Shown: piece by piece, positions 1-11,612 of the stretch | Layout of the letters: every line of letters starts with the position of its first letter | How positions within the stretch are numbered: position 1 is the stretch's first letter | Source: Incurvaria masculella | Taxonomy: Eukaryota; Arthropoda; Insecta; Lepidoptera; Incurvariidae | NCBI GenBank assembly: GCA_946894095.1 | Contig: OX335655.1 | Coordinates: 18,724,001 to 18,788,000 of the forward strand | Length of the DNA stretch: 64,000 nucleotides | Reading direction: 5' to 3' | Made by a program: the position numbers and the translations under genes | The notes under the pieces: generated by a model | What the model saw: only the letters and a program-made list of their open reading frames with translations | The model's database searches: none | What the model was told of the DNA's origin: nothing

Positions 1-640
1 CCACTGCCGATGCTTCTGTCCCCTCTAGCCTTGCCCCTCCCCCACAGCCTCCGTCATGGCGATTCTTGGAAGAGAGCATGTAGGGAACACTCCGCTTTAA
101 GAGCTTGCCCCTTCGGTGGCTGAGGAAGTAACTTGCAGCTCGAGTCGGGCTCGTATTGTGATAATAAATAAATGTTAGGTAGTTAATGTTCCATACAATT
201 ATAATATTGCCAGTGTATTACTTACTGAGAATAATAAGTGAAATTTACATTTGTGGCGATTACCTTATACATTTGACAATAATTTGTAAGAAGAAACGTT
301 TTTACTTCGTTTATACATCCAGATATCTTTGGTCATTGACATATTTATTATGTATTCTTTGTCATTGATATCATTTCGTCAGTTAAAGTTAAGTTAAAGG
401 TGGAAAGTTTAAGTTAGTTATAATGTTTGCTAATTTAAAAGGCATATTTCTCTTGCCGTAGTTTGTTATTGGCAAAATTACGTGTTTCTTACCAAGCTTG
501 TCTGTGAAGAAATGTCTTCATTGAATATTTTCCTGATTAGGATGCAACCTTTGTCCCATAGTAAAATCAAGTGATCGAATAAGGCACATTCAATTCTACA
601 TACAAGAGAACCGTGGAGTCTGATTTTCAGCAGGTCTTAG
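1..640. other. Unassigned left edge
   Basis: The first 150 bases are GC-rich and followed by AATAAATAAATG at about 163-175, so they could be the 3' end of a transcript or LINE entering from the left; no frame is convincing. From 180 to 640 the DNA is AT-rich with nothing recognisable. Confidence 0.2.
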
Positions 641-1215
641 CTCGCAGGGGCGCGGCGTCTTGACATGCATTGCAGAGGTCAGTGGTTCAAATCCGCGCCT
701 TGTTCATTTTTTTGTATGGAACCCAACATGGATGGCTAATACCACAAACCTAACGTCATGATATTAGCCCAATTCATCACATTCCCGAAGGAATTTGGTG
801 CCATGCGAGGACAAGTACATCACTTTCTGTGATGAATAAGTGCATTTCGTTACGAATGCGAACTGTTCCATGTGTCAGAACCCATGTAAACTGGCCCCCT
901 TTCCCTACTAGGTGGTAGGGTTAGGCCCGCCCCGGTTGGCACCACCGCATTGGATGAAACTATGGTTGAAGAGGCAATTAAAATTGTACCACTTTCTTTC
1001 TCTTTCTGAGTTGAATAAGTGAATTCGTCACAAAGTAAGAGCCATGACATGGTCCAGAATTCATGTAAATATTTATTTAGGGGGTAGAGTTAAGTCCGCT
1101 CGGGTTGGTACTATCGCATTGGATAAAAACATGGTCGAAACGGCAATTTAACCTCATCCATTTTCGATGCAGCCATGGTTATAAAGGAAACATCCTGGCA
1201 TGGCACCTAATTCCG
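630..1215 (+). repeat. Rearranged tRNA-type SINE pieces
   Basis: A tRNA-like head (B-box GGTTCAAATCC at about 687) is followed by a body tail in minus orientation (about 715-830). Then come two plus-oriented body segments (about 832-985 and 987-1215), recognised by the ACTAGGTGGTAGGGTTA motif, the GGTTGG..CATTGGAT motif and CCTGGCATGGCACC. The order and orientation cannot come from one insertion. Confidence 0.65.
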
Positions 1216-1239
1216 TCGCGAATTCGGTACGTTTTGCTT

Positions 1240-1562
1240 TTTTAGGGTTCCGTACTCAAAGGGTGAACACGGAACCCTATTACTAAGCCTCCGCTGTCCG
1301 TCCGTCCGTCCGTCCGTCCGTCCGTCCGTCCGTCTGTCCGTCTGTCACAGGGCTGTATCTCAGTAACCGTAACAGGTAGACAGCTGAAATTTTCACAGAG
1401 TATGTATTTATTTTGCCGCTATAACAACAAATAGGTAAGATTAAAAAATAATTAAAATTAAAGGGGGCTCCCATACAAAAAACGTGATTTTTTTGTTTTT
1501 TTTTCTACGATGGTACGGAACCCTTCGTGTGCGAGTCCGACTCGCACCTGGCCGGTTTTTTT
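1240..1562 (+). repeat. MINE-like element with (GTCC)n tract, copy 1
   Basis: Starts TTTTTAGGGTTCCGTAC, has a short stem GGGTTCCGT..ACGGAACCC, then (GTCCGTCC/GTCT)n and GTCACAGGGCTGTATCTC, an AT-rich middle, and ends GACTCGCACCTGGCCGG plus a T run. It matches the general plan of lepidopteran (GTCY)n-carrying interspersed elements. Other copies are at 3668, 10336, 11329, 22050, 25548, 34650, 37739, 46053 and 53357. Confidence 0.8.
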
Positions 1563-3355
1563 ATATTCCTAAATTCAAAAATAAATTTAAGATGTAAGTT
1601 TTATTCATTCTTGTCGCTTTCCAAGTAAAGTATATGTCCCGGTGGCACAATATATTAAAAGGAGCACCCGAGGCCACTCCCATTGTGGTCAAGCCATCGC
1701 CCAACCAGTGATGGATTTCGGTAGAGGAGGGACATACATTTGTAGCTTGAATTACCTCCACAAGGCGAGACCCTTTCAGATTCACTTAAGCGTGGCTAAT
1801 CGAGGGACCTTTTATTTACACTGGCGAAAGCGCCCTCGAAGGAGCCGCGAGTCGATAGAGCTCAAGAGGATGTGACTCGACAGACTTGACATCATTCCAG
1901 TTTGGCAATTGCTCCATTCACTGCGTAGCAGGATGTTAACACATGAGATATTATTGAAAGAAAAACATGCAACTAACAATACATAAATTAGGTACAACAA
2001 TTAAAAATAAGTCTAACAAGTTTTCACAGATATTAATTAATGTAATTGAAACTATGTTAATTAATAGGGGAATCAATTGGGAGGTGGGGTGTTTTAGTGT
2101 CTGTTATGTGTGCTTTGATGTTTGTCGGTGAATCAAAATTAATGTAATTTAAATTAAATAATAATATTAGAGGTAATTTCAGAACATGTATTTATATTTA
2201 CGCAAAATAAGTTCTAATAAAATCTGGTTCTTATATGTTCAAATCTTAAGAACGGCCCATAAGCTATGATCCCCATACAAACGTAGTTTACTAATCATAC
2301 CTTAACCCATACCCATAATCATTCAGCATCATCAGGTAACAAATATCTGTGTCTGCACGCTTTTGTTTTTTTGAAAAATCCAAACGGAATGGAATAAAAG
2401 CAAAAAGAAAATATTCATACGAATTTAGTTTTCTCTGTGGTTTGACCCAGAATACATTTACCGAAAAAACAAAAACATGCAGACACATATTTGTAGCTTA
2501 ATATTAGATACCAAATATCATGTAAGTTGGAACAGTGGTTTTCAAATTATTAGTAAACTACGTTTGAATGGGAGGCGAAATTTTCTGATGCTTACAGGCC
2601 GGCCTTAAGATATTCTGCCCGACCCGAGACAGAATTACCAATTTTTTGTTATGGAATATAATAATATTCTTATCCAAGGGTCGCTAGTTAATATAATGAA
2701 ACCCTATCTAATGTTTGTCTTGTCTGCAATATCCTGAGAAAGCTTTTAGGAAAAGTTAGATCATTCCATTATCTAATTCAACTCAGGACCATGGAGAAAA
2801 ACAAAGCAGAGGGGCCAGTGGCTTAATATGTGGTCTCTTTTGTTGAAAGCCACTGATTGTAATCCTAGGATATTATGTAAATTCGTTCGTTCTTATCCGA
2901 GATTGAAATATGCATTTTAGTAGCACGTTAAACCGATGGCAACGGTTGAATACCTCAGACGAATATTACAAATAGGGAAAGGTGGACCGTTATTTTGAGG
3001 AAGAATTGTTGATTCAAGTATAATCAATTCATAAAAAGCCCTTTTCAGCGGATGAGAGATGTCAACCCCTCAATTTGCAATCGATGCCTTTGGCACCTTG
3101 GAAAATCAAGCGGGAACTGTCGAAGTAGCTGAAACTTGGACAAATTGACAACACAAATATTGAGCCGCTCCTAGACAAGCGACTGCCAGCTTACAGTTGG
3201 AAGGGTGGAGGGTATTTGAATAGTTTCAGCAAAGGCGTGCGCAAATTGAAACGCTGCTTGCTGTAGGGAAATTTTTTAAAAGCGAAAACAAGAATAGGGT
3301 TGGCACAGTACTCGAAACATTATAAGTTTTGAGGTCGAATGACATATGTATTTTT
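1563..3355. other. Intronless, unassigned DNA
   Basis: Moderately AT-rich. A 77-codon plus-strand frame at 1642-1875 is not recognised and could be a decayed element. The rest (2000-3355) has no convincing repeat or exon. Confidence 0.2.
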
Positions 3356-3359
3356 GGTC

Positions 3360-3660
3360 GTGTGTTAACGTAGATTGGAGTAGGCACACAATTACCGTCA
3401 TGATATTAGCCTAATACACCACATTCCCGAAGGAATTACGGCTACACTAAACTGGATGGAAAACAGGGATGGTTATTTCATTTCTCCTTCGACCATAGTT
3501 TTATTCAATGTGGTGGCACCAACCCGACCGTGCTTAACCCTACTATCTAGAAGGGGAAGAGTGGTTTTACGTGGGTTCCGATCCTTACAACAGCTTGCAT
3601 TCGTAACGAAATGCACTTATCCAACTCAGAAAGAGAAAGAAAGTGGTGCATGACCGGGGC
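3360..3660 (-). repeat. tRNA-type SINE body, partial
   Basis: Tail-side text GTCATGATATTAGCC, the CTGGATGGAAAACA motif, ATTCGTAACGAAATGCACTT and AAGAAAGTGGTGCATGACC occur in the order expected for a minus-strand SINE; it is cut off near the tRNA-like head. Confidence 0.7.
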
Positions 3661-3667
3661 CAAACAG

Positions 3668-3953
3668 AAAAACCGGCCAAGTGAAAGTCAAACTCGCACA
3701 CTAAGGGATCCATACATGATTTAACACCAAAAAATCATATTTTTTGTATGGGGGCCCTTTAATTTTTATTATTGTTTTATTTTACCTATTTGTTGTTATA
3801 GCGGCCAAATAAATACACCCTCTGTGAAAATTTCAGCTGCCTACCTATTACGGGTTCATGAAATACAGCCCTGTGACAGACGGACGGACGGACGGACAGC
3901 AGAGGCTTAAAAATAGGGTTCCGTTGGCACCCTTTGGGTACGGAACCCTAAAA
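3668..3953 (-). repeat. MINE-like element, copy 2
   Basis: Opens AAAAACCGGCCAAGTG and ends GTACGGAACCCTAAAA, with GACGGACGGACGGACGG on this strand: the reverse complement of copy 1. Confidence 0.8.
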
Positions 3954-3959
3954 CGGACC

Positions 3960-4889
3960 GTCGTCAGTCAGGTTGCGTTCGCCGTCCGAGTCTGGATTCC
4001 TCGCAAGTTTAGTGCTTGGATGAGAGAACCGCGTCGTCAGCTCGTTTAGTGTAAAGACTCACCCCTCCGAATAGTTTATTGCAGTCTGGTGTTGCCAGTA
4101 CAAAGTACAGCACTTTCTGCGAGAGAGCGATCGATGTTGGCCCGTTTGGTGAGTTAAGGGAAACACATTTTCCGATTATGATTTATATATGAATAACGTT
4201 TTACGAATTTTCTGTGTTATATGAATTCAAAGAAAGATACACTTATATAAATGTGTTTTGTGATATACTTAATTAAAACTTAATATTGTAGATTTTGCAC
4301 ATATGCATCAAAGCATAGATGTTTCAAGTATATTTAAAATGGGGAATAACGAATGCACTTAATCTGAATTTACAAAATAGACATTACCCTTATTTCTCTA
4401 ATTATGCTAAGTTAGCATGCCACAGTTCATGACCAATATACCCAGTTGGTTTTCCTGAAAGCAAATGACACAATATTACATGTGCTGTCAATTGGAGCAT
4501 GCGAGTCTTCACGAATAGGCTGTCGTGAAGTCACAAGAAATCTAAGATTTGAAATTTTAACGAAATGCATTCTTTTTACTTTTGGCTAAGGCACAATTTT
4601 GCACGACAACTGGCATTAAAAAAACGAAATCGTCTTCCAGGCCCTAACGTTTCCCTAACCCTAAAATATGTCAGATTTAATTTTTTTTTCGTCACTTGAG
4701 AAAGCTTCATTGTACGTCCGTATGTTTAATTTTATTTGTAAACATCTGTATTTTTTCAGCAAACACTAACAACCTTTTTCCAATGTTTATAAGCCCAAAC
4801 TAATAGGTATATTAAAAAAAATGAAACATACAGACATACATTTCTACAATATATTTTAGAATCCAAAACTTCAAAAACCTAGTAAAACA
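3960..4889. other. Unassigned DNA
   Basis: AT-rich, no recognisable repeat, exon or RNA gene. Confidence 0.2.
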
Positions 4890-5439
4890 TTAAGGTGGCC
4901 CAACCCGGCGGGCCTAACTCATTCGCGGGCACGGTACAAAACCGTGCTGTTGCGCTCTGGGACCTTCTCTGTTTCAAAGAATAAGACAGGCTCCGTGATG
5001 AGGAAGATGCAACATGTCCACAAAAAAGACAATGTGCATAGTGTATGATTTGGTAAGATTTACGAAAATTTTAATTTCAAAACAACTTATAGCTAAAAGT
5101 AAACCACGACCGCTGTAGTCAAAAATCTAACAAAAACCAAATCGATCATAAATCTTGATTAAATAAGCTATGTCTGATGACTAATCTTTTTACGATGTTC
5201 TTACTTTATCATTGCGTTATCCACCTCCCAAGTTATTGTATAAAACGCGCGAAAAATTCGAACTTTCGGACCTTATAACTTAGAAACCAAACACAATTTT
5301 ACAATGCCAATGGTCATCAGACATCTAGTTCGAACAAATAAAGCTATTTTGAGCAAAATTTTGGATCTCTGACAAGAAATATGGGCGTGATCTTCTTTTC
5401 CCTTTTGTATGGGGAGATGAGCGGGATGAGCCACCTTAA
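4890..5439 (+). mobile_element. piggyBac-type MITE (TTAA family 1), full length
   Basis: TTAA at both ends (4890-4893 and 5436-5439) and terminal inverted repeats GGTGGCCCAACCCG at left, with two mismatches at right. About 542 bp between target duplications, non-coding. TTAA duplication is the hallmark of the piggyBac superfamily. Other copies: 9758, 17501 (truncated), 24730 (truncated), 30593, 38960 (truncated) and 46271. Confidence 0.85.
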
Positions 5440-5520
5440 GAGCATAGAAACAGTTATCGCCCGTGGTATGGGGAATTGATAGGGTAACGACTCTGTTAAC
5501 AAACGTGAAACCAGTACCCG
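5440..5520 (-). repeat. Fragment related to the 44.6-kb LTR-like segment
   Basis: Contains GGAATTGATAGGGTAACG, also found at 25203-25245 and at the left end of the LTR-like segment at 44628 (inverted relative to it). It abuts a TTAA MITE, as does the 25.2-kb copy. Confidence 0.5.
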
Positions 5521-5625
5521 AAGTCTGAGTTGTCACCTAAATTGGCGTTTACGGCAAACCGATCAAATGGCGTTTTCAAATGTATGGAGAAATTGAAGAG
5601 CGCGCGCAGTGGCCCATTTGGGGCT
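5518..5625 (+). repeat. Harbinger-like MITE, terminal fragment
   Basis: GTCTGAGTTGTCACC, TTGGCGTTTACGGCAAACC and GAAGAGCGCGCGCAG are the end sequence of the 323-bp element at 50602-50924. Confidence 0.65.
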
Positions 5626-5997
5626 GCCGTACTCAACTGAGTACAGTTAAACATTTAAGGGTAGGACAAAACTGTTAGAAGTTAAAGTTATTATTTACAT
5701 TTAAAATTATTGGAAGGATCATGGTTTACATGCAAAATGTATGTCGCAGAAAGGATAAGAACTACACAGTAACATTGTTTGTACCGGTTAGCTTACTATT
5801 TCAATATTTTATATTACTAATTGATAAACAAATATTGATACTTGTATTTAGTATTATCCAATATATCCTGATTTATAAATTAAAGGTTAATAAGTGTTGG
5901 AAAAACTGTATATACCAAGATATTTGGTTTGAAATCCTATTGTAATCAGTTGGGTAGAGCGGCCGAATACATACAGTAATTGACTTTTTATATTACA

Positions 5998-7075
5998 GGT
6001 GCTTTCGTTTTCAATGTCATTCAACGTTTTCAAGATCTGCAAAAGGGTTAGGGAAAACTGTTAATTCCATTCCCAGTGTTGACAGTAATATTAGTGATGA
6101 GGAGCCGTTGTCTGCAATGCGAGTTCGTGATACTATGCTAAGACCAAGATTTCGCGGCATAAAAATGAATATCCATCTCGTGAACGTCTTTCGTGGAAAA
6201 CCAGTAAGATTTGGGTTCAAATGCTGGGTAGCAGGAAGCTTGCCGCGATACTGCTATGTCTTTGATGTTTACTGTTGAAAGCAACTGAACCTTCTACTGA
6301 ACCCTTGGGTTCTAGAGTTGTTAAAAGTTTACTTTGGAAATTGGACACAAATCCAACGAATCATGCAGAGTTTTTTTTTTTGCCAACTTATTTAGTAGTT
6401 ATTATCTCTTGGCTGATCTCAAGAAAGAAGGATTTCGTGCGACTGGGACGTTCAGACAAAACAGGGCTAAAATGTCCTCTGAAAAGCACTAAAGACATAA
6501 AAAATCAAGACCGAGCTTCGTATGATTTGCAGGTTTGGCAAACATAAGGCGATATTATTAGTAAGATGGAAAGATAACAGTGTTTGCACTATGGTGACTA
6601 TTATGGATGCTATTGAAGCTATGGGAGATGTAAAAAGAAACATTTATTTTGGTATCTGAAAACGATTTCAGAATTATAAAAACATGGGTGGTGGCGAACT
6701 TGACCAATCCATTTTACTCTATAGAATTCCAATTTATGGAAAAAAAGTGGTGGTGGGTTTTATTGACAAGCATGATCGATATGGCTATTTCAAATGCCTG
6801 GCGATTACATGTCATGAGTCACATTGAACGTACGGATTAGTTGCTGTTTCGCCAGAACATTGCGAGATACGACTAACGACAAAAAACGCTCGACAATCCC
6901 CTTCTTTGATACAAGGTTTGCCTCGAGATTGGGTGGGACACTATCCTCAGAAACTTGAAAAACAATTACGATGTGTTTTAGGTCGTTCTATAGTCCGCTG
7001 GCAATGTACAAAGGGTCTGAAAACATTTTCTGTTGAAAAGCAGTGTTTTGAATATTTTCACCTGTAATACGCCAT
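5998..7075 (+). pseudogene. Decayed piggyBac-family transposase
   Basis: No intact frame, but translated pieces in order match the piggyBac transposase layout. An acidic SDEEPLSAMR segment and a VNVFRGKPVRFGFKCW segment (about 6090-6225) come first. They are followed by the KEGFRATGTF-like and LVRWKDNSV segments (about 6420-6600). Next is MGGGELDQ followed by YGKKWWWVLLTSMIDMAISN (about 6685-6810), the C-terminal core of the family, and then a cysteine-containing tail ending CFEYFHL (about 7065). Several frameshifts and stops separate these. The protein would have cut and joined DNA at TTAA sites. It sits between two copies of a palindrome, GTACTCAnnTGAGTAC, at about 5628 and 7079. It may be a relic of the type of element that mobilised the TTAA MITEs here, but its own ends are not seen. 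Confidence 0.8.
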
Positions 7076-7222
7076 TGTACTCAAATGAGTACATCCCTCT
7101 GGAGGGAGGTACAAAAAATATTTTTCGGTTTTTTCCTATGTTCATGTTTATTTGGTTTAAGTCTAATGAAAAAATATAAATTTCATTGATATAACCTTCC
7201 TGACTTTCATTTGGCTGTTAAT

Positions 7223-7485
7223 GGGTTAGCGAACTAACATTTGCGAGTCCGAGCTTGATTTGACAGCTTACTCAACGTTGCCGCAAATACGTCGACGTTG
7301 CCGTTTACGTCGACTCCGCGTTCTCATACAAATCAGAAGTCCGAGTTTGACTTTGACAGCTTGAAGAAGTAAAACCACAGAATATCTAGTAAAAACTTGT
7401 TTGGAGTTGACGGAAAACGCCAGTCGATCGGTTTGCCGTAAACGCCAATTTAGGTGAGAACTCAGACTGACCACTCGGGTCTAGC
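7223..7485 (-). repeat. Harbinger-like MITE copy, partial
   Basis: Contains GCGAACTAACATTTGCGAG, CAACGTTGCCGCAAATACG and ends GAACTCAGACTGACCACTC, the reverse complement of the family described at 50602-50924. Confidence 0.7.
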
Positions 7486-7559
7486 CATCTCTTCCCTGAA
7501 CCATATTATTTGAGGTAGAGGCGACCCGGAATAATACCCACCGTATTTATTTTTATGTC

Positions 7560-7850
7560 ACTCGACATGGATACTGATATGATATTAGCCTAACACGCCA
7601 CACGGGAACTATGTAGGTGCCATGCCAGGACCTTCCTTGTATTGCTCGGCTATATTGAACTGGATGGACAACACGGACAATTCCTTAGCCGCTTCGACCA
7701 TTGTTCATTCAATGCGATGATACCAACCCGGTCGGGATGAACCCTACCACCTAGTAAGGAACCACGGCCATCCTCAACGGTTGAAAACGGTCACCCATCC
7801 AGAACCCGGCGCTGCCGGTATACGGCTGAGTTTCTGTCGCCACTGCCGTC
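7560..7850 (-). repeat. 5S-headed SINE, diverged copy
   Basis: Tail GACATGGATACTGATATGAT, body GGTGCCATGCCAGGACC and CCAACCCGGTCGGGAT, then GGTCACCCATCC, which is the reverse complement of the 5S box C (GGATGGGTGACC). The 5' end is degraded. Confidence 0.65.
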
Positions 7851-7910
7851 TTTTTTCGGTCTCCGAGCAGGCCGAGGCGGTCTACAGGCGGGTCACGTGG
7901 CCGACTAACA

Positions 7911-8920
7911 GCCAATTAGAAGCGGGAACGGTAGTGTAACGCGATACTAGAATGTAATTGGCTATTATATGTCTATTCTTTCTTCATTACTACTTTTATA
8001 TTAACGAAATAAAATTGTAAGTCGGTACGAAATTGTACATATTTAAAATTACTAAACCTGGTTAACACCAAGTTCTAACTAAATTTTATCCAAAACTCTA
8101 AAAGGGCCATTATTACTAAACTGATTATCTTGTTCTGGTTTTGTTTACAAGCTGCTAGGAAATAAAAAAACGCCCTAAGGGTCTCTATAACCATGTGCAG
8201 ATTAGCTTCATCGGCATTGGATTAAGGGCCTTACTTACAATCTATTGCAATTAATACCGGGTACAAGATAATCAGCACTTTAGTAATAAAGGTCCTTTGA
8301 GTGTCGATTAAGATAAATCACCAGTTGGTGAAAACCAGCCAGACACTGCTGTTTTTAATGAGATGCTTATTTATATCCTAATGGGAATTTGACACCTCTT
8401 TCTTGCCATTAAAAGCTGCATAGCCATAATTGAAACCGTTATTGAATAAATCATAAATTGAAAACTTTGTAAATGAATACGATTTCAAAATAGAATTCGT
8501 GTCGCAAGGCATTTGTGCAATGTGGGTTCCGACACTTAAAAATAATAGAAGTGGTCGCACAATAAGACAATATTTATAATACTATCATGACACAATTAAT
8601 TAATTTCAAATAATCAAGGAAATCTATCTCGCTTTCGATAGGTTTAGATAAGGCAGGTTAACTAACGGCAGTAAAAACTAAAGCTTAAATTATTGTTCAA
8701 TAATTCGTTAATTCTGAAGTATATTTTTTATTTTATGTTACAAGTACAAACAACTTTACAATAAATCAGAAGTAATAATTACTAAAACAAAAACCGTACA
8801 ATCGCTGTCGAGACGGGGTTGCAGCTGTGCATACCAGCTCCGCGCCGACGGTGCTACGAGATAAAAGATCTCCATGGGCACCGACAGGCCAGACTGATGC
8901 GCTGGAGGCCAGCCATTCTC
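7911..8920. other. AT-rich DNA with a small MITE-like repeat
   Basis: From about 8105 to 8345 there is a repeat with AAGGGCC ends and GTACAAGATAATCAGCAC; relatives are at about 20553-20720, 20885-20985 and 36888-36985. The rest shows nothing I can name. Confidence 0.4.
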
Positions 8921-8924
8921 AAGT

Positions 8925-9110
8925 ACAACGCGATTCAAATAAGAATAGGAAGGGGCTCGTGACTAACTTCACTCGAATTCGCGAGGGAAAGTACGCGGCA
9001 ACACCGCGGCAAAGTACTGCAGTTTGTGAAGTGAAGTGAGCGTTTTAGCAGTTTGACATTCAAAATGGCGGTGATCCTGTCCTATTCTTATTTGAATCGC
9101 ATTGTAACCT
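8925..9110. repeat. Inverted-repeat element
   Basis: GCGATTCAAATAAGAATAGG (left, about 8930) and its reverse complement CCTATTCTTATTTGAATCGC (right, about 9080-9100) bracket about 130 bp. A MITE-like structure; superfamily unknown. Confidence 0.6.
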
Positions 9111-9191
9111 GGGCAAGGATTTAATATAGTACATGTTCAATACCTAACCTTAGTAAGATTGCTGTACCTACACACCCGAACATAGTAATTA

Positions 9192-9232
9192 GGATATTTT
9201 TGTATGACTATGTGTAGTCATACAAAATATCC
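9192..9232. repeat. Short near-perfect hairpin
   Basis: GGATATTTTTGTATGACTA and TAGTCATACAAAATATCC pair with a single bulged T and a 4-base loop. Too short for a typical miRNA precursor; probably a small palindrome. Confidence 0.6.
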
Positions 9233-9659
9233 ATAATATCAAATATATAATCTTGTAAAACTTTGTATATGTAATGTTAGCAACTCAAAATTGTGAGCGA
9301 TAGTATTGAAAATGGGGGAACTAAGGCTATTTAAAATAATTTGTTAATCATATTTGTGTGTCGGCTCGTATCGACCTGACATTTATAATGTGTCCAAGTG
9401 TAGGTATCCTACCTATGGATAAGAAATCAAATGAAATTAGTGCATTCGCACCATTACCCTTTTCAGCAATAAATGCACCATCCCACAGATGACCGTCTAA
9501 AGTTAGGTACAATGCCGAGCCGTTTCACTTCATAGTGCTCTATGTAAATTAATAATAATTTTCAGAGGATGAAAGACGATGGAGTGCGCTCGCAGCGGGC
9601 CGGAAACCGATCCTTAGGGAGAAGTCAGGCTCGGTCGAGTGCGAGATCTCACAAGAAGC

Positions 9660-9706
9660 GGATGAGGCTCTGGGGGGAGGGCGGGGGAGGCGAGGGCGGA
9701 AGTGAC
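9660..9706 (+). other. G-quadruplex-prone G-rich run
   Basis: GGGGGGAGGGCGGGGGAGG followed by GAGGGC gives four or more close runs of at least three G on the plus strand. Confidence 0.5.
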
Positions 9707-9757
9707 GCGCCGGCAGCGGGCTCCGGAAATACTAAATAGGCAACTTTACTTTTACAC

Positions 9758-10304
9758 TTAAGGTGGCCCATCCCGCCCACCCCATACAAAAGGGAAAAGA
9801 AGATCACGCCCATATTTCTTATCAGAGATCCTAAATTTTGCTCAAAATAGCTTTATTTGATCGAACTAGATGTCTGATGACCGTTGGCATTGTAAAATTG
9901 TGTTTGGTTTCTAAGTTGTAGGGTCCGAAAGTTCGAATTTTTCGCGCGTTTTATACAATAACTTTGGAGGCGGATTACGCAATGATAAAGTAAGAACATC
10001 GTAAAAAGATTAGTCATCAGACATAGCTTATTTAATCAAGATTTATGATCTATTTGGTTTTTGTTAGATTTTTGACTACAGCGGTCGTGGTTTACTTTTA
10101 GCTATAAGTCGTTTTGAAATTAAAATTTTCGTAAATCTTACCAAATCATACACTATGCACATTGTCTTTTTTGTGGACAGGTTGCATCTTCCTCATCACG
10201 GAGCCTGTCTTATTCTTTGAAACAGAGAAGGTCCCAGAGCGCAACAGCACGGTTTTGTACCGTGCTCGCGAATGAGTTAGGCCCGCCGGGTTGGGCCACC
10301 TTAA
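9758..10304 (-). mobile_element. piggyBac-type MITE (TTAA family 1), full length
   Basis: TTAA at 9758-9761 and 10301-10304 with GGTGGCCCATCCCG at left and CGGGTTGGGCCACC at right; reverse orientation relative to the 4890 copy. Confidence 0.85.
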
Positions 10305-10437
10305 TTACGCTAAGTGCGCATTCGTTTCAGGGTTTATTTAAAAACCGGACAAGTGCGAGTCGAACTAGCACACGAAGGGTTCCGCACCATTGTACAACAT
10401 TTAACACAAAAAAACAGATTTTTTGTATGGGAGCCCC

Positions 10438-11042
10438 CACAGAAAGAATTGTGAAGTGGGCGGAACTCGCGCGCCGGTCTTTAGCGGGGACCCGCGCACT
10501 TCATACGCGCATGATTCACTCCTCTGCGGCATTCCTGTGCATTAATTTATCCGTGATACAATTTAAAATTTAAAATGAGTAATGCCGTACTGTGCCATAA
10601 TAACGTGTAAACACGACAGCCGGGTGCACAACCTTCATAATGGCGGAGTTTCATATCACCGGTAAGTTTCATTTACATGTATAGGTAGCAATAAAACTTA
10701 CGACAAAAACATACGAAAAAATATGTCGTCGCGGCGTCGTTTTGCTCGCCGGGTCATGTCTCGCTACTTTGTTAGGGACTGCGTGCGTGTGAGGCGCTCG
10801 GCCGTGTTCGAAAGTGACGTAACATTTGATTGCAAACAGTATTGGAATTCCAACATAGATCCATTACGTTAAGGTTCATATTAACTAAACAAATGTGGAT
10901 TTGTTGTTTGGTTATTAATTAAGAAGGGATAGCCAATTGCGACGGTTATACATTCGCGGAGCAAAAAGGTCTTAAGTAAAACGGTAACAGCGGTCCTGGA
11001 ACAAAACAAACGCTTCACTTCCTGCCTCCTCAATATTCCGTG
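10438..11042 (+). mobile_element. P-superfamily transposon remnant, about 605 bp
   Basis: Inserted into a MINE-like element with an 8-bp target duplication GGAGCCCC (10430-10437 and 11043-11050; up to 11 bases match). The ends are CACAG at left and CACGG (reverse complement) at right, both fitting the CANRG end rule of P elements, though the inverted repeat is short and imperfect. It contains the start of a THAP domain, the DNA-binding domain found at the N-terminus of P transposases. The rest of a transposase is absent, so this is an internally deleted copy. Confidence 0.6.
10582..10661 (+). pseudogene. First exon of a THAP-domain protein (P-transposase N-terminus)
   Basis: ATG at 10582 opens MPYCAIITCKHDSR, then GGVSYHR, ending at a consensus donor CACCG|GTAAGT (10662). 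THAP domains start M-P-x-x-C-x(2-4)-C and reach a conserved F/Y-H-x-F-P at about residue 25; the C-x4-C pair and the SYHR end fit. The exon ends just before the expected FP. No second exon follows within the element, so this is a fragment. Confidence 0.6.
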
Positions 11043-11328
11043 GGAGCCCCCTTTAATTTGTTTTTTTAATTTTACCTATTTGCTGTTGTAGCGGCAAAAT
11101 ATATACATACTCTGTGAAAATTTTAGCCGCCCACCTATTACGGTTCATGAGATAAAGCCCTGTGACAGACGGACGGACGGACGGTCAGGAGGATGGACGG
11201 GCGGACAGAAGGATGGACGGGCGGACAGCGGAGGCTTAGTAATAGGGTTCCGTTTGCACCCTTTGGGAACGGAACCCTAAAAAGCATTTGATGATACATA
11301 TTATAGTTTCGAGACAGTAATGTTTTTT

Positions 11329-11612
11329 TAGGGTTCCGTACCCAAAGGGTGAAAACGGAACCCTATTACTAAGCCTCCGCTGTCCGTCCGTCCGTCCGTC
11401 CGTCCGTCTGTCACAGGGCTGTATCTCAGTAACCGTAACAGGTAGACAGCTGAAATTTTCACAGAGTGTGTATTTATTTTGCCGCTATAACAACAAATAT
11501 GTAAGATTAAAAAAAAATTAAAATTAAAGGGGGCTCCCATACTAAAAACGTGATTTTTTTGTTTTATTTTTTACGATGGTACGGAACCCTTCGTGTGCGT
11601 GTCCGACTCGCA
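11329..11612 (+). repeat. MINE-like element, copy 4
   Basis: TTTTTTTAGGGTTCCGTACCC at the left, (GTCC)n at about 11382, and GTCCGACTCGCACTTG at the right. It lies head to head with copy 3. Confidence 0.8.

Larger units (their letters stand above)
10336..11283 (-). repeat. MINE-like element, copy 3, split by a P-type insertion
   Basis: The left part runs 10336-10437 (AAAACCGGACAAGTGCGAG onwards) and the right part 11043-11283 (ending CGGAACCCTAAAA). Together they make one element, interrupted at the GGGAGCCCCC motif that is intact in copies at about 1463 and 11530. Confidence 0.8.

Noticed and set aside
8756..8938. 60-codon minus-strand frame near a GC-rich patch
   Set aside because: Starts inside an inverted-repeat element; probably chance.
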